A stretch of 34,323 nucleotides of DNA from Rhodanobacteraceae bacterium. Lineage in GTDB: Bacteria > Pseudomonadota > Gammaproteobacteria > Xanthomonadales > Xanthomonadaceae. Within the stretch, counting starts at the first letter, position 1. Every line of letters begins with the position of its first letter. Under the pieces are notes generated by a model that did not search any database, had not been told where the DNA came from, and saw nothing but the letters and a program-made list of their open reading frames with translations. Both the position numbers and the translations under genes were made by a program. Of the stretch, positions 22,391-31,541 are shown in pieces. The stretch covers positions 1 to 34,323 of the forward strand of contig JACKOX010000031.1 in NCBI GenBank assembly GCA_024233975.1, given 5' to 3'.

Positions 22391-24670
22391 ATGAGCCATC
22401 AATTCGCCAGCCGCAACACCGACTCCTTCCGTGAACTGCTGAACCACTTCGGCATCTCGTTGCTGGTATCGACCTACCAGGCCGGCCAGCTGGTGGCGAT
22501 CCGCGCCGAGGCGGACAACGTCAACACGCATTTCATCGGCTGCAAGCAGCCCATGGGTATCGCGATCAAGCCGGGCGAGCTTGCGGTTGGCATCGGTCAT
22601 CAGGTGGTGACCTATCGCAACCTGCCGGCAGCCGGACCCAAGGCCGGGCAAGGTGATCGCGTCGATGCCTGCTACGTGCCGCGCGAAACCCATGCGACGG
22701 GCCTGATCGATATCCACGAGATGGGCTACGACGCCGACGGCGGGCTATGGCTGGTCAATACGGCGATGTCATGCCTGTGCACGCTGAGCACGGAATACAG
22801 CTTCGTACCGCGCTGGCGACCGCCGTTCATCAGCGCCTACGAACTGGCGGATCGTTGCCATCTGAATGGTCTGGGTTTCCGTGACGGCAGACCGCGCTAC
22901 GTTTCCATGCTGGGTCGTACCGACCGTGCCGGTGGCTGGCGCGAGAACAAGGTGTCCGGTGGCCTGATCATGGACATCGACAGCAACGAGGTGCTGGCCG
23001 ACGAACTGTGCATGCCGCATTCGCCGCGCTGGTATCGGGATCGGCTGTGGTTTCTGTCCTCCGGTTCCGGCCACCTGATGTGCGCCGAGCCGGGTAGTGC
23101 GGCACAGGTGGTGGCGGAGCTGCCGGGCTTCGCGCGCGGCCTCGACTTCGCTGATCGTTACGCCATCATTGGTCTGTCGCAGGTTCGCGAAAGCGCCGTG
23201 TTCGCCGGCCTGCCGCTGACGCGTCGCGTGGAGGAACGTCGCAGCGGCGTGTGGGTGGTCGACATCGAGAACGGCAACACCGTCGCGTTCATCGAGTTCA
23301 TCGGCAACGTGCAGGAAGTGTTCGCCGTGCAGGTGCTGCCGCATCGCTATCCGGCACTACTGGATCTCGACACACCGTTGATCGCCACCACGTACGAACT
23401 GCCTGACGACGCACTGGCTGATCTGGCGGCGCCGGATCCGGTGCAGGCCGCTTTGGACAAGGCCACGCGCGATCATCTCGATGGCCGTTTCGACGAGGCC
23501 ATCGCCGGCTATCGCGCGATCATCGGTCAGCAGCCGGAACACCGCATGGCGAACCACCGGCTCGGTCTCTGTTTTGTCGATGCACAGCGCTGGGATGAGG
23601 CGGTGGAGCAGCTGTCGGCCGTGGTTGTAGAGCAGCCCGACAATGCCGAGGCGATGAACAGCCTGGGCCTTGCCTGGTATCGCCTGGGTGAGGTGGATCG
23701 CGGTCTGTCCTGCGTCGAAAAGGCCATCGCAACCGACCAGCAGTTCGCACTGGCGCATTTCAATCGCGGCGTGATGCTGCTGAAGCTGGGTCGCTATGCC
23801 GAAGCCTGGCCGGAATACGACTGGCGCTGGCAGACGCCGAAGTTCGTGCCATTCCAGTGTGGCCAACCGAAGTGGCAGGGCGAGGACATCAGCGACAAGC
23901 GGCTGCTGGTCCACAGCGAGCAGGGCAATGGCGACCACATCCAGTTCCTGCGTTTCCTGCCGATGGTGGCGGAGCGCTGCAAGGAGCTGATCTACGTCGG
24001 CCCGGAGAACCTGTCCGCTCTGGCGGCGGCGATTCCCGGTGTCGCGGAAAGCCGAGTTCCGGGCAGGCTGCCGAATGATCGCTTTGATGTGTACTGCCCG
24101 CTGATGAGCCTGCCGCGCTGGTTGGGCATCGATCTCGACAATCTGCCGGCGCCAGCGCGTTATCTGACCATTCCTCCGCAGGTCACCGTGTCGACGCTGA
24201 CGGGTGCATGCAAGGTCGGTATCTCCTGGGCCGGCTCGCCGACCCAGCAGGACGACCATCTCCGTTCGACGAAGCTGGAAACCCTGCTGCCGCTGCTGGA
24301 TGTGGATGGGATCGACTTCTTCAGCCTGCAGATGCCGGTGGACGGACCGACCGCCGAACTGCTGAAGCAGCATGGCGTCACCAACCTGGAACCCGAGCTG
24401 CCGGGCTACGCACGCACGGCGGCGCTGGTCGACCAGCTGGATCTGGTGATCACCGTGGACACTGCGATTGCCCATGTCGCGGCAGCGCTGGGCAAACCCA
24501 CGTGGATCCTGCTGTCGCACGATCCGGACTGGCGCTGGCTGGGCGACGGTGAGGAGTCGCCGTGGTACCCGACCGTGCGATTGTTCCGGCAGTCGTCGCG
24601 GGGCGACTGGAGCAGCGTTATCCAGCGCGTGAGGAATGCCTTGCGGGATTTCGCCAACGCCAGCGGCTGA
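22391..24670 (+). CDS. TIGR03032-TPR-glycosyltransferase-like fusion protein
   Basis: 759 residues from the ATG at 22391; a TTG nine codons earlier is unlikely. Residues 1 to about 325 match the TIGR03032 (DUF4915) family: LLVSTYQAGQL, LPHRYPALLD and the internal beta-propeller-like strands such as HSPRWYRDRLWFLSSGSG. Residues about 350-470 contain three or more TPR units (for example YRAIIGQQPEHRMANHRLG). The C-terminal 280 residues form the GT-B-like half seen in TPR glycosyltransferases: VGISWAGSP, then TVDTAIAHVAAALGKPTW (about 686-703), then WYPTVRLFRQ. No signal peptide is seen, so it is cytosolic. The fusion implies glycan or protein glycosylation guided by the N-terminal module; the acceptor is unknown. 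Confidence 0.85.
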   Translation: MSHQFASRNTDSFRELLNHFGISLLVSTYQAGQLVAIRAEADNVNTHFIGCKQPMGIAIKPGELAVGIGHQVVTYRNLPAAGPKAGQGDRVDACYVPRETHATGLIDIHEMGYDADGGLWLVNTAMSCLCTLSTEYSFVPRWRPPFISAYELADRCHLNGLGFRDGRPRYVSMLGRTDRAGGWRENKVSGGLIMDIDSNEVLADELCMPHSPRWYRDRLWFLSSGSGHLMCAEPGSAAQVVAELPGFARGLDFADRYAIIGLSQVRESAVFAGLPLTRRVEERRSGVWVVDIENGNTVAFIEFIGNVQEVFAVQVLPHRYPALLDLDTPLIATTYELPDDALADLAAPDPVQAALDKATRDHLDGRFDEAIAGYRAIIGQQPEHRMANHRLGLCFVDAQRWDEAVEQLSAVVVEQPDNAEAMNSLGLAWYRLGEVDRGLSCVEKAIATDQQFALAHFNRGVMLLKLGRYAEAWPEYDWRWQTPKFVPFQCGQPKWQGEDISDKRLLVHSEQGNGDHIQFLRFLPMVAERCKELIYVGPENLSALAAAIPGVAESRVPGRLPNDRFDVYCPLMSLPRWLGIDLDNLPAPARYLTIPPQVTVSTLTGACKVGISWAGSPTQQDDHLRSTKLETLLPLLDVDGIDFFSLQMPVDGPTAELLKQHGVTNLEPELPGYARTAALVDQLDLVITVDTAIAHVAAALGKPTWILLSHDPDWRWLGDGEESPWYPTVRLFRQSSRGDWSSVIQRVRNALRDFANASG

Positions 24671-24766
24671 ATCTGCGACAGCGGTCGCCGTCTGCATGAC
24701 CAATTGGGGAGGCGGCTGGCGTCGGGGCGTGCAGAATGGGTACTGGTCCCATCAAGGCGCTCCATC

Positions 24767-27700
24767 ATGGTTCGAGCAATCCTGGCCGCGGCGACGCTGG
24801 CGGCGCTGTCTGTCTGCGCTCAGGCGGAGACGGCCTATTACCGTGATCCTTCTTTGCACGGAAACACGCTGGTGTTCACCGCCGAGGGTGACCTGTGGCG
24901 CGTGCCAGTGGAAGGTGGCGGCGCGCGGCGATTGACCACGAACGCCGGGCTGGAGTCGCAGGCGTCGATTTCGCCGGATGGGCGCCTGATCGCCTTCGTT
25001 GGCAGCTATGACGCCAGCCCCGAGGTCTACGTCATGCCGATGACGGGCGGCGCGCCCAAGCGCCTCAGCTTCGATGGCGCTGGTGTGCGCGTGCAGGGCT
25101 GGACGCCCCGGGGCGAGGTGCTCTACATGACTTCAGCCGTCATCGGCCCGGGCGCCAGCGTGGTGCTGCGCGCGGTGGATCCGGTGACGCTGGTCACGCG
25201 GACGCTGCCATTCAGCGACGCCAATCAGGGCGGCTTCGATGATCGGGGCAACCTGTACTTCACGCGCTTTGGTCTGCAGATGACCGGCGACCACGCGCGT
25301 GACTACCGCGGCGGCGCGATGTCGCAACTGTGGCGCGCGCCGGCGGATGGATCGTCCGAAGCGACGCGCATCGCGGCGGATGCGGATGCTTCGCTGAGTC
25401 GCCCGATGTGGTGGAACAACCAGCTCTACCTCCTGAGCGATGAAACCGGCATTTCCAATCTTTGGCGGATGGATGCCAATGGCGGAAGCCGCGTGGCGCT
25501 GACCCGCTTCAGTGATTTCGAGGTCCGCGATCCGCAGCTGGATGCCGGTCGCATCGTCTACCAGCATGGCGCGGACATCCGCCTGTTCGACATCGCCAGT
25601 GGTGAGGACCGCGCCGTGTCCATCGACATCGCCAGCGACTTCGAACAGCGCCGCACGCGCTGGATCGAAAAACCGCTGCAGTACTTCGAGGGTGCGACCA
25701 TCGCCGGTGACGGCAGCCGCGCGGTGGTCATTGCTCGCGGCAGGGCCAGTGTGGCCGGCACTGATGCGCGGCGTCGCGTCGAGCTGCCATTGCCGGCCGA
25801 TGCGCGGGCCCGTGAGGCCGTGCTGGGCGTCGATGGAAAGAGCGTCTACGCCATCAGCGACATCGGCGGCAGCGAGGCGATCTGGCGTTTTCCCGCCGAA
25901 GGCAGCGGTAGCGGTGAGCGACTGCTGGACAACGCGGGCGTGCGCATCTGGAACCTGTACTTGTCGCCCGATGGCAACAGCATCGCCTTCGACGACAAGC
26001 AGGGACGACTGCAGCTGCTCGACCTGCGAACACGTCAGGTGCGCGAACTGGATCGCAGTCGCTTCTCCGGCAACGAGGCCTATGCCTCCGTCGTCTGGTC
26101 GCCGGACAGCCGCCATCTCGCCGTGGCGCGGGCGGACAGCAGCAGCGTGCGTTCCCAGTTGCTGCTGATCGCGCGTGACGGCGGTCGCAAGGCGGTTCTC
26201 AGCAGTGATCGCTACGAGAGTTCGTCACCCGCGTTCTCGCGCGACGGCAAGTGGCTGTACTTCCTGTCCGAGCGCAGCTTCACCGCGACGCCGGGCGCGC
26301 CCTGGGGTGATCGCAACATGGGACCGGTGTTCGACCGCCGCACACTGGTCTACGCCCTCGCGCTGCAGCCCGGAATCCGTTTCCCGTTCCAGCCGGTCGA
26401 CGAGCTTTCGCCGCCCGATAGCGACAAGGACAGCAAGGACGACAAGGACAAGGCCGCCGACAAGCCTTCGTCGACGCCGAATCTGCCGGCCATTGTCTGG
26501 GATGGACTGGTCGAACGCCTTTTCGAGGTGCCACAGTCGGCCGGCAACTATGCGTCGCTGTCTGCGGATGACAAGCGTCTGTATTTTCTCGACCGCGGCA
26601 CTGACCCGGATGGCCATCCGGCATTGAAGACGCTGGCGATTGGCAATGCCGGCGACGAGGCGGAAACGTTCATCAAGGATGTCAGCGGCTACCAGCTGTC
26701 CGCCGATGGCAAGAAGCTGCTGCTGGCGAAATGGGCGGCCAGTGGCGTGGGCGACCTGCTCATCGTCGATGCCGGGGCCAAGGCGCCGGAGAAGCTGGAC
26801 AAGAGCAAGCTCCGACTGGATGACTGGCGGCTTGCCATCGAGCCGTCGGCGGAATGGCGGCAGATGTTCCTCGACGCCTGGCGCATGCATCGCGAGTTCA
26901 GCTTCGATCCCGCCATGCGCGGCGTGGACTGGAATGCCGTGCGCGAGCGCTACCAGCCGTTGCTGACACGGGTTGCCGACCGTGATGAACTGGATGACCT
27001 GATCGGCCAGATGACTGCCGAACTCGGCATCCTGCATTCCCAGCTCCGCCCCGGAGATGATCGAAGCGATACCGAGACCGCACAGCCAGCCGCGCTGGGT
27101 GCCGATCTGGAGCCGGCTTCCGGTGGCATGCGCATTGCGCACATTTTCCAGGGTGATCCGGAACTGCCGGATTCGCTGTCGCCGCTGGCGAGTCCCGGCG
27201 TGGATGTCCGCGACGGTGACCTGCTGGTGGCGATCAATGGCCAGCCGGTGGCTGACGCTGCGGCGTTGGCGGCGGCATTGGCCAATCAGGCCGGTCGTCA
27301 GGTCCTGCTTGATCTGCATCGTGCCGGTGCGAGCCGCAAGGCTGTGGTGGTGCCGGTTGGCGCGCGGGAGGAAGCGGGCCTGCGCCAGGGCGACTGGGAA
27401 TGGCAGCGCCGCGCGCACGCGCTGGCGGCCAGCGATGGCCGTATCGGCTACCTGCATCTGCGCGCCATGGGCGGCAACGACATCGCGACCTTCGCCCGCG
27501 AGTTCTACGCCAACGTGGAGAAGGACGGCCTGATCATCGACGTGCGCCGCAACAACGGCGGCAACATCGACAGCTGGATCATCGAGAAGCTGCTGCGTCG
27601 GACCTGGGCCTACTGGACCTATGCGGATGGCTCGGTCGAACGCAACATGCAGCGAGGCTTCCGTGGCCACGTCGCGGTGCTGATCGATGAGAAGACCTAT

Positions 27701-28063
27701 TCCGATGGCGAGACCTTCGCCGCCGGCATCAAGTCGCTGAAGCTCGCGCCGCTGATCGGCCAGCGCACCGCCGGCGCCGGTATCTGGCTGTCGGATCGCA
27801 ACCGCCTGGTCGACGGCGGCATGGCGCGCGTGGCCGAGTTCCCGCAGTTTTCCGCGGAGGATGGTCGCTGGCTGGTCGAAAGCATTGGCGTGGCGCCGGA
27901 TATCGCCGTGGTCAATCCGCCGGTGGCCACCTTCAATGGTGGCGATGCCCAGCTCGATGCCGCGATCAGCTACCTGGAGGAGCAGTTGGCGAAGGCGCCG
28001 GTTCCCCAGCTGACCCCAACCCCGTTGCCACCTCGTGGCACCAGCGCCAAGCCCGTGCGGTGA
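24767..28063 (+). CDS. Tricorn-type S41 serine peptidase, periplasmic
   Basis: 1098 residues from the ATG at 24767, giving a signal peptide MVRAILAAATLAALSVCAQA. Two beta-propeller regions follow (about 25-670) with TolB-like ISPDGRLIAF and LSPDGNSIAF repeats. A core domain, a PDZ domain (about 785-865) and the S41 catalytic domain come next. The catalytic residues align with tricorn protease: His757 (ILHSQ), Ser979 (YSDGETF) and Glu1038 (VESIGV). Spacings of 222 and 59 residues are close to those of the archaeal enzyme. Residues about 546-562 form an Asp/Lys-rich run (DSDKDSKDDKDKAADK), a likely flexible loop. The family degrades oligopeptides; the signal suggests action in the periplasm. 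Starts about 95 bases after the previous gene. Confidence 0.92.
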   Translation: MVRAILAAATLAALSVCAQAETAYYRDPSLHGNTLVFTAEGDLWRVPVEGGGARRLTTNAGLESQASISPDGRLIAFVGSYDASPEVYVMPMTGGAPKRLSFDGAGVRVQGWTPRGEVLYMTSAVIGPGASVVLRAVDPVTLVTRTLPFSDANQGGFDDRGNLYFTRFGLQMTGDHARDYRGGAMSQLWRAPADGSSEATRIAADADASLSRPMWWNNQLYLLSDETGISNLWRMDANGGSRVALTRFSDFEVRDPQLDAGRIVYQHGADIRLFDIASGEDRAVSIDIASDFEQRRTRWIEKPLQYFEGATIAGDGSRAVVIARGRASVAGTDARRRVELPLPADARAREAVLGVDGKSVYAISDIGGSEAIWRFPAEGSGSGERLLDNAGVRIWNLYLSPDGNSIAFDDKQGRLQLLDLRTRQVRELDRSRFSGNEAYASVVWSPDSRHLAVARADSSSVRSQLLLIARDGGRKAVLSSDRYESSSPAFSRDGKWLYFLSERSFTATPGAPWGDRNMGPVFDRRTLVYALALQPGIRFPFQPVDELSPPDSDKDSKDDKDKAADKPSSTPNLPAIVWDGLVERLFEVPQSAGNYASLSADDKRLYFLDRGTDPDGHPALKTLAIGNAGDEAETFIKDVSGYQLSADGKKLLLAKWAASGVGDLLIVDAGAKAPEKLDKSKLRLDDWRLAIEPSAEWRQMFLDAWRMHREFSFDPAMRGVDWNAVRERYQPLLTRVADRDELDDLIGQMTAELGILHSQLRPGDDRSDTETAQPAALGADLEPASGGMRIAHIFQGDPELPDSLSPLASPGVDVRDGDLLVAINGQPVADAAALAAALANQAGRQVLLDLHRAGASRKAVVVPVGAREEAGLRQGDWEWQRRAHALAASDGRIGYLHLRAMGGNDIATFAREFYANVEKDGLIIDVRRNNGGNIDSWIIEKLLRRTWAYWTYADGSVERNMQRGFRGHVAVLIDEKTYSDGETFAAGIKSLKLAPLIGQRTAGAGIWLSDRNRLVDGGMARVAEFPQFSAEDGRWLVESIGVAPDIAVVNPPVATFNGGDAQLDAAISYLEEQLAKAPVPQLTPTPLPPRGTSAKPVR

Positions 28064-28217
28064 TGGCGTTGGCGAAGGTTTGGGAGGCCGCCTTTATCGG
28101 GAGACGGCTTCCGGATAGGGCGTGTATATGAGCTTTGCGCATGCCCCGGCGAGGCGCTGGCGTGCCCCGTCGCGAACGGTGTAGGGTTGGATCAGGGCCA
28201 CATAGCCTGGGGGAACC
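28064..28217. other. Intergenic before the GGDEF-EAL gene
   Basis: 154 bases. A possible hairpin (GGAGGCCG at 28083-28090 with CGGCTTCC at 28105-28112, one G-U pair) could end the peptidase transcript; no T-run follows. No c-di-GMP riboswitch structure is recognisable. Confidence 0.3.
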
Positions 28218-30659
28218 ATGGACCGCGGAGTGTCGAGAAGCAGCAGTCCGGCTGGCGTTGCGCCGGCTTCGCCGCATCTGGAACCTTCGCGTCGCTATCT
28301 CCGCACCGGCATTGCCATTGTTCTTGCCATAGCACTGCTGGGGCTGGGCATGACTTTGATGGTCTTCGAGCTGCAGGCTGCCAGCACCGCCTATATCGCC
28401 GGTGAGGGCCACTGGTCGAAGGCGCAGAAGGACGCGGTCCATCTGCTCTACCGCTATGCCGACAGCGGCTCGCCCGACGACCTGGCAGCCGTACGCCAGA
28501 GCCTCGCCGTGCCGCTGGGTGATTACGCCGCCCGGCTGGCGCTGGAGTCCGACGAGCCGGATATCGAGGCTGCCCGTGAGGGATTCCGACAGGGAGGCAA
28601 CGCCGAAGCTGACGTCAGCCGGATGATTCGCCTCTACCGTTACTTCGCCTGGGTTCCGTATTTCCGTAGCGCGATCGAGATATGGCGCGCCGGTGACGAG
28701 GTCATCCTGGAACTGGTGGCGCTCACCGACGAGGCCGAGTCAGCCTACACGGACGGGTCGACGCCAAGCCTCGCGCGGATCGCTGACCTGCAGGAACGGG
28801 CGATGGCGCTGGACGGTCGGCTCCGGCCCATTGAGCAGGCCTTTTCGTTGCAGATGCAGCAGGGCGTGCAGCGCCTGCATACGGCCCTGATCCTGTTCAG
28901 CATCGCCTTCGTGCTGCTGATGGCCTGGGCGGGCATCAGCGTGCTGCACTGGATGCAGCGTCGCGTCAGTGACAGCGAGGGACGCTTCCGGGCGGCCTTC
29001 GCGCAGGCCGTGGTCGGCATGCTCAAGTTGCGCACCGACGGCCGCGTGATCGAAGGCAACGACGCCATCAAGCGCCTCCTGGGCATGGATGGCAGGCGGC
29101 TGCGCCAACGCGCCGTGTCGTCAATCATCCACCCCGACGACTGGCGGCAGTTGGGCATCGAGCGTGATGGCCAGCTGCGCTGGGCCGCCTACAACGAGCC
29201 AAGCGACAGCCGCTTCCTCCGCGCCGACGGTACCGAGGTGTGGTGCCGCTGGACGGCTTCGCGTTACGCACTGGAAGGCTTTTCGGACGACCACGTGCTG
29301 ATGATCGTGGAGGATGTCTCCGAGGCGCGGGCGCTGGAGGCCGACATCCTGCATCAGGCGCGCCATGACGCGCTCACCGGTCTGCCCAACCGGCGCGAGA
29401 TCGAACAGCAGCTGCAGTTCGCCATCGACAGCGCGGTAGGCGAGGGACGCGAACACGTTTTCTGCTTTGTCGACCTCGATCAGTTCAAGCTGGTCAACGA
29501 CACCCGTGGCCACGTCATTGGTGACCAGTTGCTCTGCCAGATCGCGCGCATGCTGCCGCTGGGTCTGCGCAGGACCGATCTTGTTGGCCGGCTGGGCGGT
29601 GACGAATTCGCCATCCTGCTGCGCGACACGCCACTCGATCAGGGGCTGGAGATCGCCGAGAAGCTGCGCGCCAATCTGGAGCAGATGCCGCTGGGTCGCG
29701 ACGAAAGCGGTTTCGGCGTCAGCGTCAGCATCGGCGTGGTCGGCATCGACGCGGACACGCCCAATGTGGACTGGGTGCTGGGAGCCGGCGACAGCGCCTG
29801 CTACCTGGCCAAGGACGATGGCCGCAACCGCGTCCAGCTCTATCGTGATTCCGACGAAGCGGTGACGCGCCGTCGCAACGAAATGGAATGGGTGGCGGAA
29901 ATCCGCTCGGCGCTGGACGAGTCGCGACTGGAGCTCTACGCGCAGCGTCTGGAGGTGGCCGCGGGAACCGGCCTCCAGTATGAGGTGCTGGTCCGCCTGC
30001 GCGGCACCGACGGGCGCATCTACAGCCCGGGTGCCTTCCTGCCGGCAGCCGAACGCTATCACCAGGGCGTGGCGATCGATCGCTACGTGATCGGCAAGAT
30101 GTTCGCCGAACTTGAGGCGCATCCCGAGCACCTGCGCCAGCTGGAGATCTGCCATGTCAACGTGTCGGGCCAGTCCATCACCCAGCCGCAATTCCGCGAG
30201 TTCGTGGTCGAAAAGCTGCAGGCCAACCCCGGCGTGGCCTGCCGGCTGTGTTTCGAGATCACCGAAACCAGCGTGGTTTCCAACCTGGTGGAGGCCAAGG
30301 CCTTCATCGAAGCGGTACGACGCGAAGGCAGCCGCATCGCGCTGGACGACTTCGGTAGCGGCCTTTCGTCTTTCGCGTATCTCAAGAACCTCGACATCGA
30401 CGTGCTCAAGCTTGATCAGATCTTCGTGCGCGAGCTTGGCCACAACCCCGTGGACGAGGCGCTGGTGCGGTTGATCTGCCAGGTCGGCCATACCCTCGGC
30501 AAGACCATGGTGGCCGAAGGTGCGGAATCCCTCGATGCGGTCAAGGTGCTTCGCGAGATCGGCCTCGACGCCATCCAGGGCTACGCCATCCATCGCCCCT
30601 GTCCGCTGGCCGAGTTGATTCAGCCGCTCGACGAACCGCAGCTGCGCAACGCTGGTTGA
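28218..30659 (+). CDS. Membrane PAS-GGDEF-EAL cyclic-di-GMP turnover protein
   Basis: 813 residues from the ATG at 28218 (GGGGGAACC just upstream). Two membrane helices at about 29-52 and 219-240 bracket a periplasmic sensor of about 165 residues, mostly helical. A PAS domain follows (about 254-375), with RFRAAFAQAVVGMLKLRTDG and HPDDW. The GGDEF domain has an intact GGDEF at 460-464 and an inhibitory I-site RRTD at 451-454, so diguanylate cyclase activity and product inhibition are expected. The EAL domain reads EVL at 589-591, but the Glu is kept, as are NVSGQS, FEITET, LDDFGSG, DVLKLDQ and VAEGAES, so phosphodiesterase activity is plausible. A bifunctional or switchable enzyme controlled by a periplasmic signal. 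Confidence 0.92.
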   Translation: MDRGVSRSSSPAGVAPASPHLEPSRRYLRTGIAIVLAIALLGLGMTLMVFELQAASTAYIAGEGHWSKAQKDAVHLLYRYADSGSPDDLAAVRQSLAVPLGDYAARLALESDEPDIEAAREGFRQGGNAEADVSRMIRLYRYFAWVPYFRSAIEIWRAGDEVILELVALTDEAESAYTDGSTPSLARIADLQERAMALDGRLRPIEQAFSLQMQQGVQRLHTALILFSIAFVLLMAWAGISVLHWMQRRVSDSEGRFRAAFAQAVVGMLKLRTDGRVIEGNDAIKRLLGMDGRRLRQRAVSSIIHPDDWRQLGIERDGQLRWAAYNEPSDSRFLRADGTEVWCRWTASRYALEGFSDDHVLMIVEDVSEARALEADILHQARHDALTGLPNRREIEQQLQFAIDSAVGEGREHVFCFVDLDQFKLVNDTRGHVIGDQLLCQIARMLPLGLRRTDLVGRLGGDEFAILLRDTPLDQGLEIAEKLRANLEQMPLGRDESGFGVSVSIGVVGIDADTPNVDWVLGAGDSACYLAKDDGRNRVQLYRDSDEAVTRRRNEMEWVAEIRSALDESRLELYAQRLEVAAGTGLQYEVLVRLRGTDGRIYSPGAFLPAAERYHQGVAIDRYVIGKMFAELEAHPEHLRQLEICHVNVSGQSITQPQFREFVVEKLQANPGVACRLCFEITETSVVSNLVEAKAFIEAVRREGSRIALDDFGSGLSSFAYLKNLDIDVLKLDQIFVRELGHNPVDEALVRLICQVGHTLGKTMVAEGAESLDAVKVLREIGLDAIQGYAIHRPCPLAELIQPLDEPQLRNAG

Positions 30660-30696
30660 ACACGGCCGAAGCGCCACGGTGACCGGCGCCCATGTC

Positions 30697-30717
30697 GTCA
30701 GGCGCTGGAAGCCTGAC
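30697..30717. terminator. Hairpin between convergent genes
   Basis: A perfect 7-bp stem, GTCAGGC (30697-30703) with GCCTGAC (30711-30717), around a 7-base loop. It sits between the GGDEF-EAL stop (30659) and the DUF1428 stop (30719). No poly-T tract follows, so it may only assist termination. Confidence 0.35.
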
Positions 30718-30718
30718 C

Positions 30719-31078
30719 TCAGAGCGCGATGATGCGCTTGAAACCGCCCCAGAACATGCGTTTTCCGTCGAAGGGCAGCGACTTCGGGTCCATCATGCAT
30801 TCCAGCCGCGAATCCTTCATCACCAGCTTGTTGATGCGGTCGCGATCACGCCGATTGCGATACACGATCCAGGAGAACACCACGACTTCGCCGGGCTTCA
30901 GTTTCACCGCCTGCGGAAATGACGTGTGCTTGCCCATGGGGACGTCATCGGCGACGCACTCGTTGTAGGACAACGCGCCGTGTTCGCGCCAGACCTTGCC
31001 GGCCTTTCGCGCCATGCGCCGGTAGTCGGCAAGGCGATCCTCGGGTACCGCCAGAACGAATCCATCCACGTATGCCAT
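30719..31078 (-). CDS. DUF1428 domain-containing protein
   Basis: 119 residues from the ATG at 31078, with GAGG seven bases upstream; the frame extends further upstream but reads as non-protein. MAYVDGFVLAVP and later SYNECVADD, EVVVFSWIVYRNRRDRD and the end FDGKRMFWGGF are hallmarks of the DUF1428 family (PF07237), a dimeric alpha/beta ferredoxin-like fold related to Dabb/NIPSNAP-type stress proteins. No enzymatic activity is established. Full length. Divergent from the ThiS/MoaD-like gene across 128 bases. Confidence 0.9.
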   Translation of the reverse strand: MAYVDGFVLAVPEDRLADYRRMARKAGKVWREHGALSYNECVADDVPMGKHTSFPQAVKLKPGEVVVFSWIVYRNRRDRDRINKLVMKDSRLECMMDPKSLPFDGKRMFWGGFKRIIAL

Positions 31079-31206
31079 GGTGAGACCTCGCTGATGTCGG
31101 GACAATCGAGCGCAGTGCTGCGCCGGGCCATCATGCCGTATTCGCCGCCCGGCTGCTTCAGGCGGATGGTGGTCGTAGACGGCTGCGTCCTGCGGCTGAA
31201 CTGCGT

Positions 31207-31539
31207 ATGCTGCCGACAGCTGTCGATCGGGATTTCGTCGTGCCGAAGCTGGTCCTGTCTTCCGCGCTTGCGCGCTGGTTGAGCGATGATGGCGGTGCCG
31301 TGGGCGCCAGCTGGGAGCGTCGACTCGACGTGGCGGGAACGACCCTCGCCGGCGCGCTGGATTCACTGTTCCGGCAACACCCCGGATTGCGTGGCTACGT
31401 GCTCGACGAGCATGGTCGCATCCGTCACCACGTTGCCGTGTTCATCGACGGCGAGTCGATTCGCAGCAAGTCCGATCTCGATGTGTCGCTCAACGAGGGC
31501 AGCGAGGTCTACATCATGCAGGCACTGTCGGGAGGCTGA
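31207..31539 (+). CDS. ThiS/MoaD-like ubiquitin-fold protein
   Basis: 110 residues from the ATG at 31207; an in-frame GTG at 31240 would give a start PKLVLSSALARWL, closer to family length. The beta-grasp pattern is visible: the strand LVLSSAL, the helix TLAGALDSLFRQHPGLRGYV, the strand HVAVFIDGESIR and the strand SEVYIMQALSGG. It ends in the Gly-Gly needed for adenylation and thiocarboxylate formation in ThiS, MoaD and Urm1-like sulfur carriers. No MoeB/ThiF-type activating enzyme, thiamin or molybdopterin gene is nearby. Its stop is two bases before the ATG of the BNR-repeat protein, so they are tightly coupled. I recall this pair as recurrent in bacteria, with unknown joint function. Confidence 0.82.
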   Translation: MLPTAVDRDFVVPKLVLSSALARWLSDDGGAVGASWERRLDVAGTTLAGALDSLFRQHPGLRGYVLDEHGRIRHHVAVFIDGESIRSKSDLDVSLNEGSEVYIMQALSGG

Positions 31540-31541
31540 TC

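Noticed and set aside
23357..24703. 448-codon open frame on the minus strand
   Set aside because: Antisense shadow of the TIGR03032-TPR-GT gene, whose own frame has clear domains.
26225..27670. 481-codon open frame on the minus strand
   Set aside because: Antisense to the tricorn-type peptidase; no recognisable domains and His/Gln/Arg-rich composition.
10754..28133. Shared 13-mer GTGTATATGAGCT near 10756 and near 28121
   Set aside because: Several 13-base matches are expected by chance in a window of this size; the sites have different positions relative to genes.
29121..30800. 559-codon open frame on the minus strand
   Set aside because: Antisense to the GGDEF-EAL gene, where intact catalytic motifs show the true frame.
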